From: a virus
Strand: one strand, 5' to 3'
IMG/VR virus record: IMGVR_UViG_3300045141_000199
Location: 25,774-89,773 of that record
Length of the DNA: 64,000 nt
Under the pieces are notes generated by a model. That model was not told where the DNA came from and did no database searches. It saw nothing but the letters and a program-made list of their open reading frames with translations. Made by a program: the position numbers and the translations under genes. Shown here one piece after another: positions 1 to 10,300 of this stretch; the stretch's first letter is position 1; each line of letters begins with the position of its first letter.

Positions 1-836
1 CTGCTAGGACTACTGCTGGCGTCGTAGAGATTCCGGCTGGGTCGGGCGCGTACTACGTAAAAGTCCTAGCTCCAAACAAACCGGGTAGCTATGCCGTAGT
101 TTGGGACACTGGAGAAATCTCACCGGAAACGTCTGCGACGGACGTGCTGGTTGTCAACTCGACTGGTGTGGTGCCGCCGACTGTATCTGGCACTGGCAAT
201 CTAATCAGCCTTGAACAGCTTAGGATCGCCCATGGCATCCCAGCATCCACGATCGATCCCGAGCTAGATGCCAAATACGAACAGGCAATACGAGGCGCGA
301 GCGCGGCAATCCGAAGCTACACCGATCGTTCATTTGGTGTACCAACCAAAACTTCCACCAAGCTCTTCGAATATGACTCATCCGGCTTCATCGATATCGA
401 TGACGCTATGGAAGTCAAAACCGTAGCCTTCCGTTTTGGGGCACTTACGCTACCCTTAGACGAATTCTACTGGCGTCCCGAGCCCCAGGATGGCCCGCCA
501 TATGAGTACATGACAATCCCGCATTGGGCCGGCATCTACTCGCCGCAAATGGGGTTCCGTTACAACCTCGATGTGATATCTAGAGAACGTGGCTGGCCTG
601 GACTGATCCCGCTAATCGCAATCGAAGCGGTTTGGGGATGGCCGGAAATCCCTGCCGACGTAGAAGAGGCTGCCATCCTAACTGCGGCCGCTTTTGCTCA
701 AAAGCCAGACGCTTTCGTTGGTGAGTCGATCGAGAACTACTCTTACACGATGGGTACACGTTCGAGCCTGAAATCTGAGGCGATCCCCGACCGAGCCCGC
801 GATCTGTTGAACACGTTCGTAAGGTTCCAAATCTAA
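1..836 (+). CDS. Head-tail connector protein with an N-terminal accessory domain, 5' partial
   Basis: The frame that ends at 836 is open from base 3 with no stop, so the gene begins upstream and at least 277 residues are visible. The first 50 residues are a beta-rich segment (YYVKVLAPNKPGSYAVVWDT) that resembles a small Ig-like or adhesion domain. The part after about base 200 has the helical pattern of gp6-like head-tail connectors (ISLEQLRIAHGIP, then AAIRSYTDRSF). Such proteins form a ring under the portal that seals the filled head. A GTG at 144 could be an internal start, but the open frame and sensible protein upstream of it argue for a longer protein. The stop overlaps the next ATG (TAATG). 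The family call rests on pattern and gene order. Confidence 0.75.
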   Translation, partial: ARTTAGVVEIPAGSGAYYVKVLAPNKPGSYAVVWDTGEISPETSATDVLVVNSTGVVPPTVSGTGNLISLEQLRIAHGIPASTIDPELDAKYEQAIRGASAAIRSYTDRSFGVPTKTSTKLFEYDSSGFIDIDDAMEVKTVAFRFGALTLPLDEFYWRPEPQDGPPYEYMTIPHWAGIYSPQMGFRYNLDVISRERGWPGLIPLIAIEAVWGWPEIPADVEEAAILTAAAFAQKPDAFVGESIENYSYTMGTRSSLKSEAIPDRARDLLNTFVRFQI

Positions 837-1279
837 TGAATGAGGGCAACGTAATCACGAAAATTACCACGCGCGACGAGTTCGGTCGCTTCACGGCGAT
901 GTGTAGTCATGCCGGCGAGGAGATGCTGAAGGAAATGGCCCATGATGGGGCCGAGCTATCGCGTGAGCTAGCACCAGTAAGCGGTAAGCCTGATCCACGT
1001 TCGGTAAGCGTGAAAGACGGCATTCGCTATTACGTTACTCACGACACGGCTAGCTGGACTAGCATAGCTCGCCATGCGATGGCTGTCGAGAAAGGCTCAA
1101 AAAGGCATCCACAGAGTGGTAATGTGGGCTTCTTTTGGGAGAAGGAAGGCCGCCGTTGGGGGCCAGGCGATAACATCATCGACCACCCTGCTACCGAGGC
1201 TAAACCGTATCTACGGCCGGCGTGGGAGATTATCATGGATCGTTGGGATGAGTATGCTCGGCGTCATTTCGGGGGCTAA
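836..1279 (+). CDS. HK97 gp10-like neck/tail-completion protein
   Basis: This 147-residue protein has features of the HK97-gp10 family: a central VEKGSKRHPQ segment and a C-terminal HPATEAKPYLRPAWE segment, where PxLRPA is the family hallmark. These proteins sit at the head-tail joint and help attach the tail. Its start overlaps the stop of the connector gene (TAATG), so translation is coupled, and its position between the connector and the tail terminator is the standard one. Confidence 0.75.
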   Translation: MNEGNVITKITTRDEFGRFTAMCSHAGEEMLKEMAHDGAELSRELAPVSGKPDPRSVSVKDGIRYYVTHDTASWTSIARHAMAVEKGSKRHPQSGNVGFFWEKEGRRWGPGDNIIDHPATEAKPYLRPAWEIIMDRWDEYARRHFGG

Positions 1280-1735
1280 ATGACTGTTACAGCCCCCGAG
1301 ACAGAAGCACGTCAGGCGCTAATTACGGCCGTCAAAGACGAGTTCACGCCCGAGAAACTGCCGGTGCTAGATGATCGTTTGCATGGTTCGCTGGGAGAAC
1401 AGGAACCTGTAGCCGGTTGTTTCCCCGATCATTCGACAGCGACGCGCGATCAAAAGCTAGTCAACGAGTATTTCATAACGGTTCAAGTCTTCTCTAGATG
1501 GGAGAAGATGGCAGACCGTGCTCAGACCGTTTCGCCCGCACTTATCGAGGAATGGGCCGAGCGTTTTCGTCGCTGCATACAGAAAGAAGGCGTTGATCCT
1601 CAAACCGGGCGTGTCTGGTACTTCGACCTTGAGATAATTCGTTATCGCCCTGATCCTACGGGCAATATTACGAGATTTGAAGCTACAGTTATCGCTCGGG
1701 GCAACAATAGTGCCTTAATTGAGACGATAGGCTAA
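1280..1735 (+). CDS. Tail terminator / tail completion protein
   Basis: The ATG follows the previous stop directly. The 151-residue protein has the profile of tail terminators: an N-terminal helix, then a beta-rich core (FITVQVFSRWEKMADRAQ, WYFDLEIIRYRPD, RFEATVIARG). Terminators cap the tail tube at its set length. The call depends mainly on order (between the gp10-like protein and the tail tube) and size, not on a diagnostic motif. Confidence 0.6.
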   Translation: MTVTAPETEARQALITAVKDEFTPEKLPVLDDRLHGSLGEQEPVAGCFPDHSTATRDQKLVNEYFITVQVFSRWEKMADRAQTVSPALIEEWAERFRRCIQKEGVDPQTGRVWYFDLEIIRYRPDPTGNITRFEATVIARGNNSALIETIG

Positions 1736-1768
1736 CTTTCTGTCGAGCCGCCGTCTAAAGTATATGGC

Positions 1769-2305
1769 ATGGCGAAGATTACTAAGTCTGCACATGCCCC
1801 TTCAGGCGACCTATTAGTTACAACGGCAGCGGGCGATTTCACAGTTTCAGATGGCGGTAGCTACGAAACTACCGATAAGGCTATTCTAGACAACGTTGGA
1901 GGCAATAACTTCCTCGTTGTCGAACTTGATAAAGCTGAAACTGCGCCAGCGGAAGAACTCAAAGGCGATCAGAATGACCCGCATGTAAACCCATCGGCTG
2001 ACCACCTTAGCTCTCTAGCTTCACCTGAGGCCGTAGCGGCCGCAGACGCTAACGAGAAAGCCATTAGGGACACGGTTTCCCCGGAAATTGAGGTTACACC
2101 AAACCCTACGGTAGCTGAAATTCAGGAAAGCTTCTTTGACAATGTGGGGATCAACGCCGATCCCGTAGCTCCAACAGAGAATGCTCCAGTTGAAGAAGCC
2201 CCTAAAGCCGAAGAACCACCAGTAGAAGAAGCCCCTAAAGCCGAAGAACCACCAGTAGAACCAGCGCCGGTAGTCCCGGCTGAACCTTCAGGAGAAGAAC
2301 ACTAA
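1769..2305 (+). CDS. Acidic Pro/Glu-rich structural-region protein with tandem repeats
   Basis: This 178-residue protein has a small folded N-terminal part (about residues 1-55, with VTTAAGDFTVSDGG) and a long disordered acidic tail. Residues about 140-162 contain an 11-residue unit (PVEEAPKAEEP) twice in tandem. It lies between the tail terminator and the tail tube gene. A second ATG five bases upstream (1764) is out of frame. Function is unknown; it might decorate the tail or be a spacer. A related Pro/Glu tail occurs in the protein at 16818-17348. Confidence 0.75.
   Translation: MAKITKSAHAPSGDLLVTTAAGDFTVSDGGSYETTDKAILDNVGGNNFLVVELDKAETAPAEELKGDQNDPHVNPSADHLSSLASPEAVAAADANEKAIRDTVSPEIEVTPNPTVAEIQESFFDNVGINADPVAPTENAPVEEAPKAEEPPVEEAPKAEEPPVEPAPVVPAEPSGEEH
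2186..2251 (+). repeat. Two tandem 33-bp repeats inside the Pro/Glu-rich gene
   Basis: Two 33-base units lie head to tail and differ at one base (GTT/GTA). They encode the duplicated PVEEAPKAEEP segment and look like a recent in-frame duplication that could expand or shrink by slippage. Confidence 0.85.
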
Positions 2306-3304
2306 ATGGCCGGAAAGCGCGGAAATACAGGTTGGATCATGTTCGGCCGCCAGTCGGCTAAGGGCACCCCCGCAACCCTCTCATTGATTGCGGAAGAAGA
2401 AAAACAGCCAGTTATTCGCTCGCCTTTCGCGGGCGGATCAATTGACCCTAGCCGTGAGTTCGGAGAGCTTGCGGAGACAGACTCCAACCGCGATAAAGGC
2501 CAGTCATACGTGAAAACAGGCGGCGTGGCTGGATCGCCTGAGATTTACGTGCGTGACGCGAGCATTGGAGCGCTCCTCTACTTCACCCTAGGTACCGACA
2601 CCGTTTCAGGTACAGCCGGCAAACGAGTTCATACGGTCACGCCAGCTAACAACATTCCTTACGTTACATTTTGGGATAACGTAGCCGACACTCTTTTCGA
2701 GCGTCACGTTGATTGCTTCATCGACTCTCTAAACATCAAAGCTACGGCTGGCTCACCTTTGACGGCAACGGCCGCGATCAAAGGTCTGACAACCACCCGC
2801 TCTGAAACAGACTTCAACGCTACAGCGAAAGTACCGCTTCAGGCCGGCTACGTTTATAACTACAACGATGCAACGGTCGAATTATCTGGTGGTGCTACAG
2901 CACTCATCGGAAGTTTCGAGATCGTAATCGAGAACAGCGTTACAGCGCAGCAGACTGACGATGTTCAGCCGATTGATGTTGTGGCTGGTAAACGAGCAGT
3001 TAGCCTGACGTTCGATATCATCTTCGAAACCCTAGCTGAGTACAACAAGTTCCACTATGGTGAAGCGGCCGGAACTACGATTTCTAACGCTCTTTACACC
3101 ACATCGGCTAACTTCTCATTCTCACATGGCGCTGATAACGGAGTCTCATTCGCACTGCCAAGCATTGCTTACGAGACATTCCCAATCACCCCCGACCCAG
3201 GCGGCGCACCGATCGTATCTAGCGTTCGTGCTGTTGCTCAGCGTCCGGCCGAAGGCTCGAATGTTCTGACTTCGGTAGTAAAAAATCAAGTAGAAAAATA
3301 CTAA
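2306..3304 (+). CDS. Major tail tube protein
   Basis: This 332-residue protein starts directly after the previous stop. The N-terminus (MAGKRGNTGWIMFGRQSAKGTPAT) is typical of siphovirus tail tube proteins, in which a Gly/Lys start is followed by a tube-lining beta sandwich. Other visible segments are SPEIYVRDASIGALLYFTLG and a second beta-rich half (AVSLTFDIIF, YTTSANFSFSHGA). Hexameric rings of such proteins stack to make the tail tube. Position before the chaperone and tape measure genes supports the call, and a terminator downstream fits a highly expressed gene. Confidence 0.8.
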   Translation: MAGKRGNTGWIMFGRQSAKGTPATLSLIAEEEKQPVIRSPFAGGSIDPSREFGELAETDSNRDKGQSYVKTGGVAGSPEIYVRDASIGALLYFTLGTDTVSGTAGKRVHTVTPANNIPYVTFWDNVADTLFERHVDCFIDSLNIKATAGSPLTATAAIKGLTTTRSETDFNATAKVPLQAGYVYNYNDATVELSGGATALIGSFEIVIENSVTAQQTDDVQPIDVVAGKRAVSLTFDIIFETLAEYNKFHYGEAAGTTISNALYTTSANFSFSHGADNGVSFALPSIAYETFPITPDPGGAPIVSSVRAVAQRPAEGSNVLTSVVKNQVEKY

Positions 3305-3334
3305 GACAGTTGTCTACAAAAAGGAAATTCTTTA

Positions 3335-3526
3335 ATGGCTAAGACTTCATACCAGACAAGCCCAGGCGCGATTCGTTCGCCCTCATTCAAAGCTAACCCG
3401 CTATCACCGCTAACTGTAGTGAGCCAGGGGAAGGTTTCTAAGCCTGTCCCTGTTCCAATCGGTAAGTACGGCCCTAAAGCCGTTCCGGGCACTGTAAAGG
3501 CCCCGGGCGCCAGCGGTACTATCTAA
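3335..3526 (+). CDS. Small basic protein, unknown function, between tail tube and chaperone
   Basis: This 63-residue protein is rich in Pro, Ser, Lys and Val (KPVPVPIGKYGPKAVPGTVK) and has no recognised domain. An AAGGA ribosome binding site lies 9-10 bases before the ATG. It shares a transcript with the tail tube gene and is followed by a strong terminator, so it may be a minor structural or assembly protein. Confidence 0.7.
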   Translation: MAKTSYQTSPGAIRSPSFKANPLSPLTVVSQGKVSKPVPVPIGKYGPKAVPGTVKAPGASGTI

Positions 3527-3547
3527 ACCACTCCCTAATCGACCCTT

Positions 3548-3583
3548 AGAAGCCTGCTAGGCCCCCCTAGCGGGCTTCTTTTA
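3548..3583 (+). terminator. Rho-independent terminator after the tail tube operon
   Basis: The two 14-base arms (AGAAGCCTGCTAGG and its partner) pair fully with one G-U, across a CCCC loop, and are followed by TTTTA. This ends, or attenuates, transcription behind the tail tube and the small protein. Confidence 0.9.
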
Positions 3584-3615
3584 TTTATGACGAGGGTTTC
3601 ACTAGGATTAATTGA

Positions 3616-3789
3616 ATGGAACCTGACCACGGCCTACAGGCGCAGGTCGATTTAGCGCTAGCAAACAGCAAGCGGGTCGCCCGCGAGGCGCGTATAGTAG
3701 TGAAAGACCTCGCGAGAATTCGCGACACAATCAACGAGCTACAGTCCAAGGAGGACATAAGCGATGACAGCACAGAACGACACAGCTAA
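3616..3789 (+). CDS. Small helical protein, unknown function
   Basis: This 57-residue frame (begins MEPDHGLQAQVDLALANS) fills an otherwise empty gap and overlaps the tail chaperone start by 26 bases. The protein is charged and probably helical. An AGGATT sequence 10 bases upstream is only a weak ribosome binding site, and the strong AAGGAGG inside this gene serves the next one. Confidence 0.5.
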   Translation: MEPDHGLQAQVDLALANSKRVAREARIVVKDLARIRDTINELQSKEDISDDSTERHS

Positions 3790-4222
3790 CAGTAAGGTCG
3801 CCTCCCTAGCGAAGTGGAAGGCCGCGAAGACCCACACGATTACATTACCGTCAAACACGGTAGTCGAGATCGAGATTCCCGATTTGCCTAACTTAGTGAA
3901 GACGGGAACGATTCCTAACGAGCTGATCGATGTAGCGATCGGCGTTGCTCAGGGTAAGCAGATTACCAAGCAGGATATCGAGCAGCAGGCCGATTTCTAT
4001 AACAAGCTATGTGCTATTACGGTGAAGGCGCCGGCCGTCTCAGAGGAGGATTTCGCCGCGGGCGCTATTCCGTTTGAGGATAAGGAGATGATCGTAGAGA
4101 TTGCTACACGCCAACGCGATCTCGATGCGGTCGGACACCACTTAGCAGGACTGGAGAAAGTGAAGGATTGGCGCACCTTTCGTGGCCTCTCCCTCGGCTA
4201 CCCGGATGATGAGAGTTTGTAA
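3764..4222 (+). CDS. Tail assembly chaperone (gpG-like, unshifted product)
   Basis: This 152-residue helical protein lies directly upstream of the tape measure gene, where tail chaperones are found in nearly all long-tailed phages. It has a short beta N-terminal part (THTITLPSNTVVEIEIPDLP) and a helical C-terminal half. AAGGAGG eight bases before the ATG is a near-perfect ribosome binding site. The chaperone coats the tape measure before the tube polymerises. A second frame overlaps its 3' end, as expected if a longer G-T type fusion is made by frameshifting. Confidence 0.75.
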   Translation: MTAQNDTANSKVASLAKWKAAKTHTITLPSNTVVEIEIPDLPNLVKTGTIPNELIDVAIGVAQGKQITKQDIEQQADFYNKLCAITVKAPAVSEEDFAAGAIPFEDKEMIVEIATRQRDLDAVGHHLAGLEKVKDWRTFRGLSLGYPDDESL

Positions 4223-4394
4223 GGAGTCCAAAAGACCATTTCCTCAGATGTCGGATGACGATGTAATCGATTATCTGATAACTGAGGCGGTAACCTTCAA
4301 GATGCTCAAAGAGCAACAGGAAGCCGAAAAGAAAGCAGAAGTTGACGAGTGGAAGCATGATATGGGTAGTTTAAGAGAGCGACTAGGACAGTAA
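4182..4394 (+). CDS. Tail assembly chaperone, downstream frame (gpT-like, probably reached by frameshift)
   Basis: The frame is open from 4164 to 4394 and overlaps the end of the first chaperone frame. The protein is a charged helix (MSDDDVIDYLITEAVTFKML, then EQQEAEKKAEVDEWK) like known T-type extensions. It is in the +1 (or -2) frame relative to the gene before it, not the commoner -1. TTT-C at 4178-4181 is a possible +1 slip site. Independent starts exist at ATG 4206 and 4248, but neither has a well-placed ribosome binding site. The tape measure ATG follows the stop with no gap. Confidence 0.6.
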   Translation: MASPSATRMMRVCKESKRPFPQMSDDDVIDYLITEAVTFKMLKEQQEAEKKAEVDEWKHDMGSLRERLGQ

Positions 4395-7300
4395 ATGCCA
4401 GAGAGGTTAGCGACCGGCGAGGTAGTAATCAACCTCAGAGATGAGGCGTTGATTGCTGGCCTCGACCGGGCGCAAGCCAAGTACCACGCCACGATGGCGG
4501 CCCTTGATCGCGAGGAGGCGAAGATCAGGGTCGATCTCGATAGCAAAGGCTTCGATGATGGAATCAAGAAGCTGCGCGCTGAAAAGAAGGCTATTGAGAG
4601 TGAACTCCTAAGCATCCACCCCGACCAGTCAGACTCCAAGAAAATATCGGCGTTGATGAAGGAAGACCTTCGGACGCTAGAGGCGGAGCTGAAAAACCTT
4701 GAGTCACAAAAGTTACAGAACGATCGCATTATTGGCGCTCGACGCGAATTGTTACAGATCGATGCCTTTCAGGCTAACCAGTCACAAAAGCGCTTCGAAA
4801 CTGATAACAAGCTCCTAACCGATCGGCTACGGCTAGAAAAGCAGCAGGCCGCGCAGCGCGCGAATGAACAACGCGAACTGTACCAACTAAAACTGCCGGG
4901 TGAACGCGCCGAGGAGGAGCGCCGCCGCCGCGAGGTAACGTCTGACCGTGACCACGCGGCCGCCCTACGCGAGGCGGCCAGGCTCCGCGATCAGTTTGCT
5001 AAAAAGACTGACGAGATCGAGAAACGCGAACGCACGAAAACAGGCTTTATAGATTTCCTAAGCCGTGAGGAGAAAGTCAAAGTCGATCTTGATACTGGCG
5101 CTGCCCGCGCTGATCTAAAGCTACTCGAAGAGGAGATGAAGCTAAAAGGCATCGATATCCCTGCACACATCAAGGTCGATGAACGTGACATCAAAGACTT
5201 CTTCCTGAACCTGCCTAACAAGCTGAAAGCAGCCACAGGCTCGGGCTTCCGGGTACCGCTGCCATTCACTAGCTTACGAGCGCCCGCAGGAGCCCTAGCC
5301 GCGGCCGCACCATTGCTAGCGTCCGTAGCTGGTGGGATTACGAGTCTCGCTGGGGTTACTGGTGCTGGTGCCCTTGGCGCAGGCGCGGTAGGTGGTGGCG
5401 TGCTAGGAGGGCTCGTAGGTAACTTTGCAGGAATAGCGGCCGCAATTGTTCCAGTCAAGAAAGAAATGGAACAGCTTACGAAATCGACTGAAAAGTACGA
5501 AAAAGCTGTCAAGGAATACGGGAAGGGCTCAAAACAGGCTGTCATTGCGCAGGCTGAGCTAAACGAAGTTCTTCGCCATACTCCTAAATTACTGGTTGAA
5601 GGTCAACGCCAGTGGGAGGAAGTAAGCGACAAATTTATCAAAGACACAAGCGGTATACGTGACGCACTCGGGCGAGTAATCTCTGATGCAGCCAAAGCCG
5701 GCAAGGAGCTTGAGCCAATCGCGGCCAAGAACTCAACGGCGACTGCGAATATCCTCGCCGCCGGCTTTGGTCGATTCAGCCGTAACCTCAGCTCTCCTAA
5801 GGAAGCTGAAGGTCTAGATCAGCTAGGCAAATCTGCCAACGACTTCCTAAAGCCAGCACTAGAAGGCGTTGAAGGGTTTACTAAAGCACTGCTTCACATC
5901 GGAGAGTCGGCCGCCAGGCTGTTTGGTGGCCCGCTAGGCAAATGGATACAAGACCTTGGCCAAGATTTCGAAAAAGCCACGAAGCCGGGCAATAAACTTG
6001 ATGAAAAAATCAGAATTCTCGGTAAAGACGCTCAGGATGTAGGCAAGTTCTTCATCGCGTTTGGCAAAGTCATTACGACCGCGCTTGGCCTAGCAGCCCC
6101 TCAGGGAGACAAGCTAGCCAACACCATGACCGGCGCGCTTACACGCTGGGATAGCAAGCTCAAAGACGATCAAGGGCGCAAAGGCTTCCAGACATTTATC
6201 CGCGAGTCAGATGAAGCACTTGAAAAATTAGGCCCCGTCCTTGAGGCCGTGCTGAAGCTGTTTGGCTCATGGGCTATTGGACTGTTGCCGGCCGTCAAGA
6301 CCGTAACTGAATTCTTCAAAGGCGTTACAGACGTAGTAAACGGGCTCGGCAAACTGCTCGGACTACAATCAGGCGTTCAGTCTCTAGGTGTGCTGATCGG
6401 GGTGCTATTCGCCGCTAACAAGGCTTTAGCATTCGCGGCCGCATTGAGCAAGGTATACGCGATTATGAAGGGCATGGCTGCTCTTGGCGCGGCAGGCGAT
6501 CTTACGGGCGCGCTGCAATTGCCGCTCGCTACCCGAGCCGGTGGCGCGGCCGCTAAAAAAGCTGAGGAAGACGCTGCTAAAGCTGTCGAGCAGAAAGGCG
6601 GCGGCAGTCTCCTAGCGAAGCTACTTGCCGGCGGCGCGGGCGCGGCTGGCGGAGGGATCGGAATCCGCGGCATCCTAGCGGCGCTTGGTAGCAGCGGCGC
6701 AGTCGTCGGTGGCGGTCTAGCACTAGGAGCGCTCGGGCTCCAACAGGTTACACATCTTGGCCCTAAAGGCATAGAGTTCGGCGCCGATACCGGCGGCTCT
6801 CCTCCTAGACATGCTGGGGAAGAACTTCACAAATTCCACGAAGCGTCGAAGTTGGCAGCTCAGGGTACCGGCGAACTCACCGGGCAGGTTCTCCAGTCTA
6901 ACCTTACCTTCCACCAGGCCGAGCTAAGCGTCTCACGCGCCCGCGAAGCAATACACCTAGCTAAGCCAGGAACGGTTGAATACAAGGAAGCGATCCTTGC
7001 TTACAAGTCGGCCGTGTTACAGGCTAACGAAGCCGAGCGCCAGCGCGCGACGATTATTAGGGAAATCAAGGCCGATAGTTCCGCTGGGGTTTCCGCAGTA
7101 AGAGCCCGTAAGAAGGTATTAGAAGAATCGATCGCTGCGTCTAAGAACGCCTTTGCTGATCCTGAAAAGGAAGACCCGACATTCAACAAACGAGAAAAGG
7201 AACGCGCCGAAGCTGCTAAAGAACTTGTTGAATTGCTCAACAAGCAGGAAGTGGCGATCCTGAACATCAAGCGGGCCTACAAAAACCTTGAACCAATTAC

Positions 7301-10300
7301 CGAACCTGAAGGAGTCAATGCGCTAGGTAGCTTGGCTCGTAAGCCTGGTGGTCAGCCTCTTGCGCAGAAAATCGCTCTTCAATTTCCTAACCCGGTCGAT
7401 GCTGTCAAGGTTGCAAAAGGTGCGTTAGACGCCATCAATAGAGGCACGCCGATGAAGGTCGTGGTCAAGGCGGTTGGTGACACCAAGTCAGCCCACGATG
7501 CCCTGGCACAACTAGCGAGCGCAGCAAAAACAAACACAGATAAGATTAATGATGTAGTACGTAATGCTCTGAAACTCACCAAAAAGCTGTTCCACGATGG
7601 AGCGGGCAACGCAGTAAGTGCGTTCATGGGAGGCTTCCAGGGCTTTGTAGGAGGCTACAAAGGTATCTGGACAGGCATGGAAAATGTCACCAGAACTGCA
7701 TTGAAGAACATCAATAAGGTTCTACTTCAAGAACTGAAGGTGCTCAATGGTGGTAAGGTTCCTACGCTCGCTGAAGGTGGCCCTCCTCTTGCTCCAGGAG
7801 TCGAGAAACAGCTTCAGAGTGAAAAGGGCCATGCAGCCAAAGGCTTGATTCAGTACGGACGTGCAGGAGATAAAGGCGGCGACAATATTGCTACTCGAAT
7901 GGTCGTTGGTTCGGGCGAGGTTGGCGCTGTATTTACCGGGCACCAGCAGAAGGTAGCTAACGAGTATCTAGCTCCTATCGGCGGACTGTCCGGGCTGTTC
8001 AAAAACGTCAACAAGCCGCACTACCAGATGGCGTCCGGCGGCCTGATCCACGCTGCTACCGGATATTCAGAATCCTACGGCGGCCGTAAATTCAGTAAAC
8101 CAGAGCTAGAACGCCTATGGGATCGAGCCGGCGGTAATCCTGGACAAGCACATCTTATGGCCGCGATTGCTCTAGCCGAGAGCAAAGGCTACTCAGGCGC
8201 TTCTAACACTGCGGGCGCGCATGGACTGTGGCAGATCAAAGGCAACCCATTCCCAGGCAATGAGTTCGACCCCTTAACCAATGCGCGTATGGCTGTAAGC
8301 AAGCTCAAGAGCCAAGGGCTAGGAGCATGGGAAGTTTATACCAACGGCTCGTATAGACAGTATCTCGATAGCAAGTCCGCCGCAGCAGTAGGGGCGGCTG
8401 CCGGTGGCCCAGGCGGAGCTGGACATCCATTCAAACCAATTCCTAAGCAGAAGATTCCGCTTCATGGTCTAGTGGGGGCGGTTGTTACGGCCGGCGTTGA
8501 AAGAGTACGTAAGGCTGCAAACAAGACGCTAAAGAAATTTGCCAATTCGCTTGGCGGGGAAGGCCCAGGTGGGCTGTTTAGCGGGCCTACACCAGCCGGC
8601 ACAAGCATCCCTAACACAGCTTGGAACCCTAGTCACAAGCCGATTGCTAACTGGATCGTGCCGATCCTGCGTTGGGCGGCCGCGCACGGTTGGCGAGGAT
8701 CGGTTTCCAGCGGTTACCGTAGTTTCGCAGAACAAGCGCAGATTAACGCCGAAGGTAAGTTCTCGGCGGCCGCAGGATCGTCTAACCATGAGTTTGCTAA
8801 CTACCCCGGTGGCGCCGTCGATGTCTCCGATGACTATGGTCTAGAACGGGTACTGAGCCGTTACCCTCGTTCGCCTAAGCTAATCGGTCATAAGCTAGGT
8901 GCTATCGATCCTGAGCACTTTAGCGCCACGGGTAAAGCCCGAGGCGGACTTGTCAAGCGTCCGGCCTTACTGGTCGGAGAGCATGAGCATGAGTGGGTAA
9001 TCAATCCTCATCGCGCAGATAACCACGCGTATCTCAAAGAAGCCGGCGAAGAAATGGGCTATCACGTTACGCCGGCTAAGAAGGGTAAGCCAAGCTTCTC
9101 CAAGACCTTCAAAGCCAAAGGCAAAATTCCTGATACAAGCTGGGCTAACCTGCGAGCTATCCCGGCCGAGTTGATTAAAAAGCCCCTTGAAGAAGTCGAA
9201 GCTAACCTCAAGGCCGAGAAGGCGGCCTATCACAAACTAGAGGTTAAACGCGATAAGGCAATCGACGCTCTAAAGGACAGCAAAGACTCGGCCGCAAGAT
9301 CACTAGCCAAGACACTAGCCAGCGGCAATGAAACCGTGCAGCACGCGAGGAGCCGTGCCGGCAAAGCGGAATCTAAAGCTACCGAATACTACGTTGCACC
9401 AGGCATGCCTAACCCAGCGAAAAAAACTGCCGAAGGCGCGGCTGAAGGTGTAAGCAGTGCAGAGCGAGCCCGTGATCGTAAAGTGCGCCAGGCAGAGGCG
9501 TCAGCTAAGGGCAAAATCGGCAAGGCTGAAAAGAAACTGAAGGAGATCGAGAAGGGACTTAAAGTCACCAAAGACGGTGGAGTGTTCGAACACACTCAGT
9601 ACATTCCTTGGCGCGTTCTTGAACGCCAGCAGCACAAGGGTCGCGAAGCTGTAGCTGCCTTGGAAGCTAAAGAAGCTCAAGTTACTAATCTCAACAAAAC
9701 GATCGGCTCAGAGACTCACTTGCTGAATATCCTTCAGGGCCGCTATGGACACAAGGGCTCAGACAAGAAAGCGATCGAAGGCGAATGGAACAAGACGTTC
9801 GGCGTCCGCCAAGGCAACATCGAAGAACTGAAGAAAATCATCAAAGACTCCGAAGGCAAGGCGAAGTCATTTGAGAAACTTCACCCATCCGCGGCCATCC
9901 ACGCCTTCCTTGAAGGAGTAGCGGGCGAACTCGAAGGCATTGAAGATAAAGAATCTGAAGCAGAGGGCCAACAGGAAGTATTTAGCGAAGCCTCTAAAAC
10001 AAAAACCGAAGCTCCGACTGGTGAACAATTTGCTGAATCGCAGGGCATGCTCGCCAGCATCAAGGAAGCAGAAGAGCGCTACGCGCTATCGCAGGCCGCC
10101 GCTCGACCAGACGACCCCAACACTCCTCAGAACGAGGAACTGCCGTACCTGAAGAAAGAGCTGGTGCCGGCCTCAGACATCAAGGGTCTATGGGAAGGCG
10201 CGCTCGAACAGGCTCAGCGCCTACAGGAGCCTGTAAGCACGATTACTGAACTTGCGAACACCGTAACAGGCGCTCGCAGCACAGTCTTTGGTCTAGAACA

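Noticed and set aside
4991-5545. A 184-residue reading frame antisense to the tape measure gene
   Set aside because: It is the mirror of the Ala/Gly-rich coding region, with low-complexity Pro/Ser protein and no ribosome binding site.
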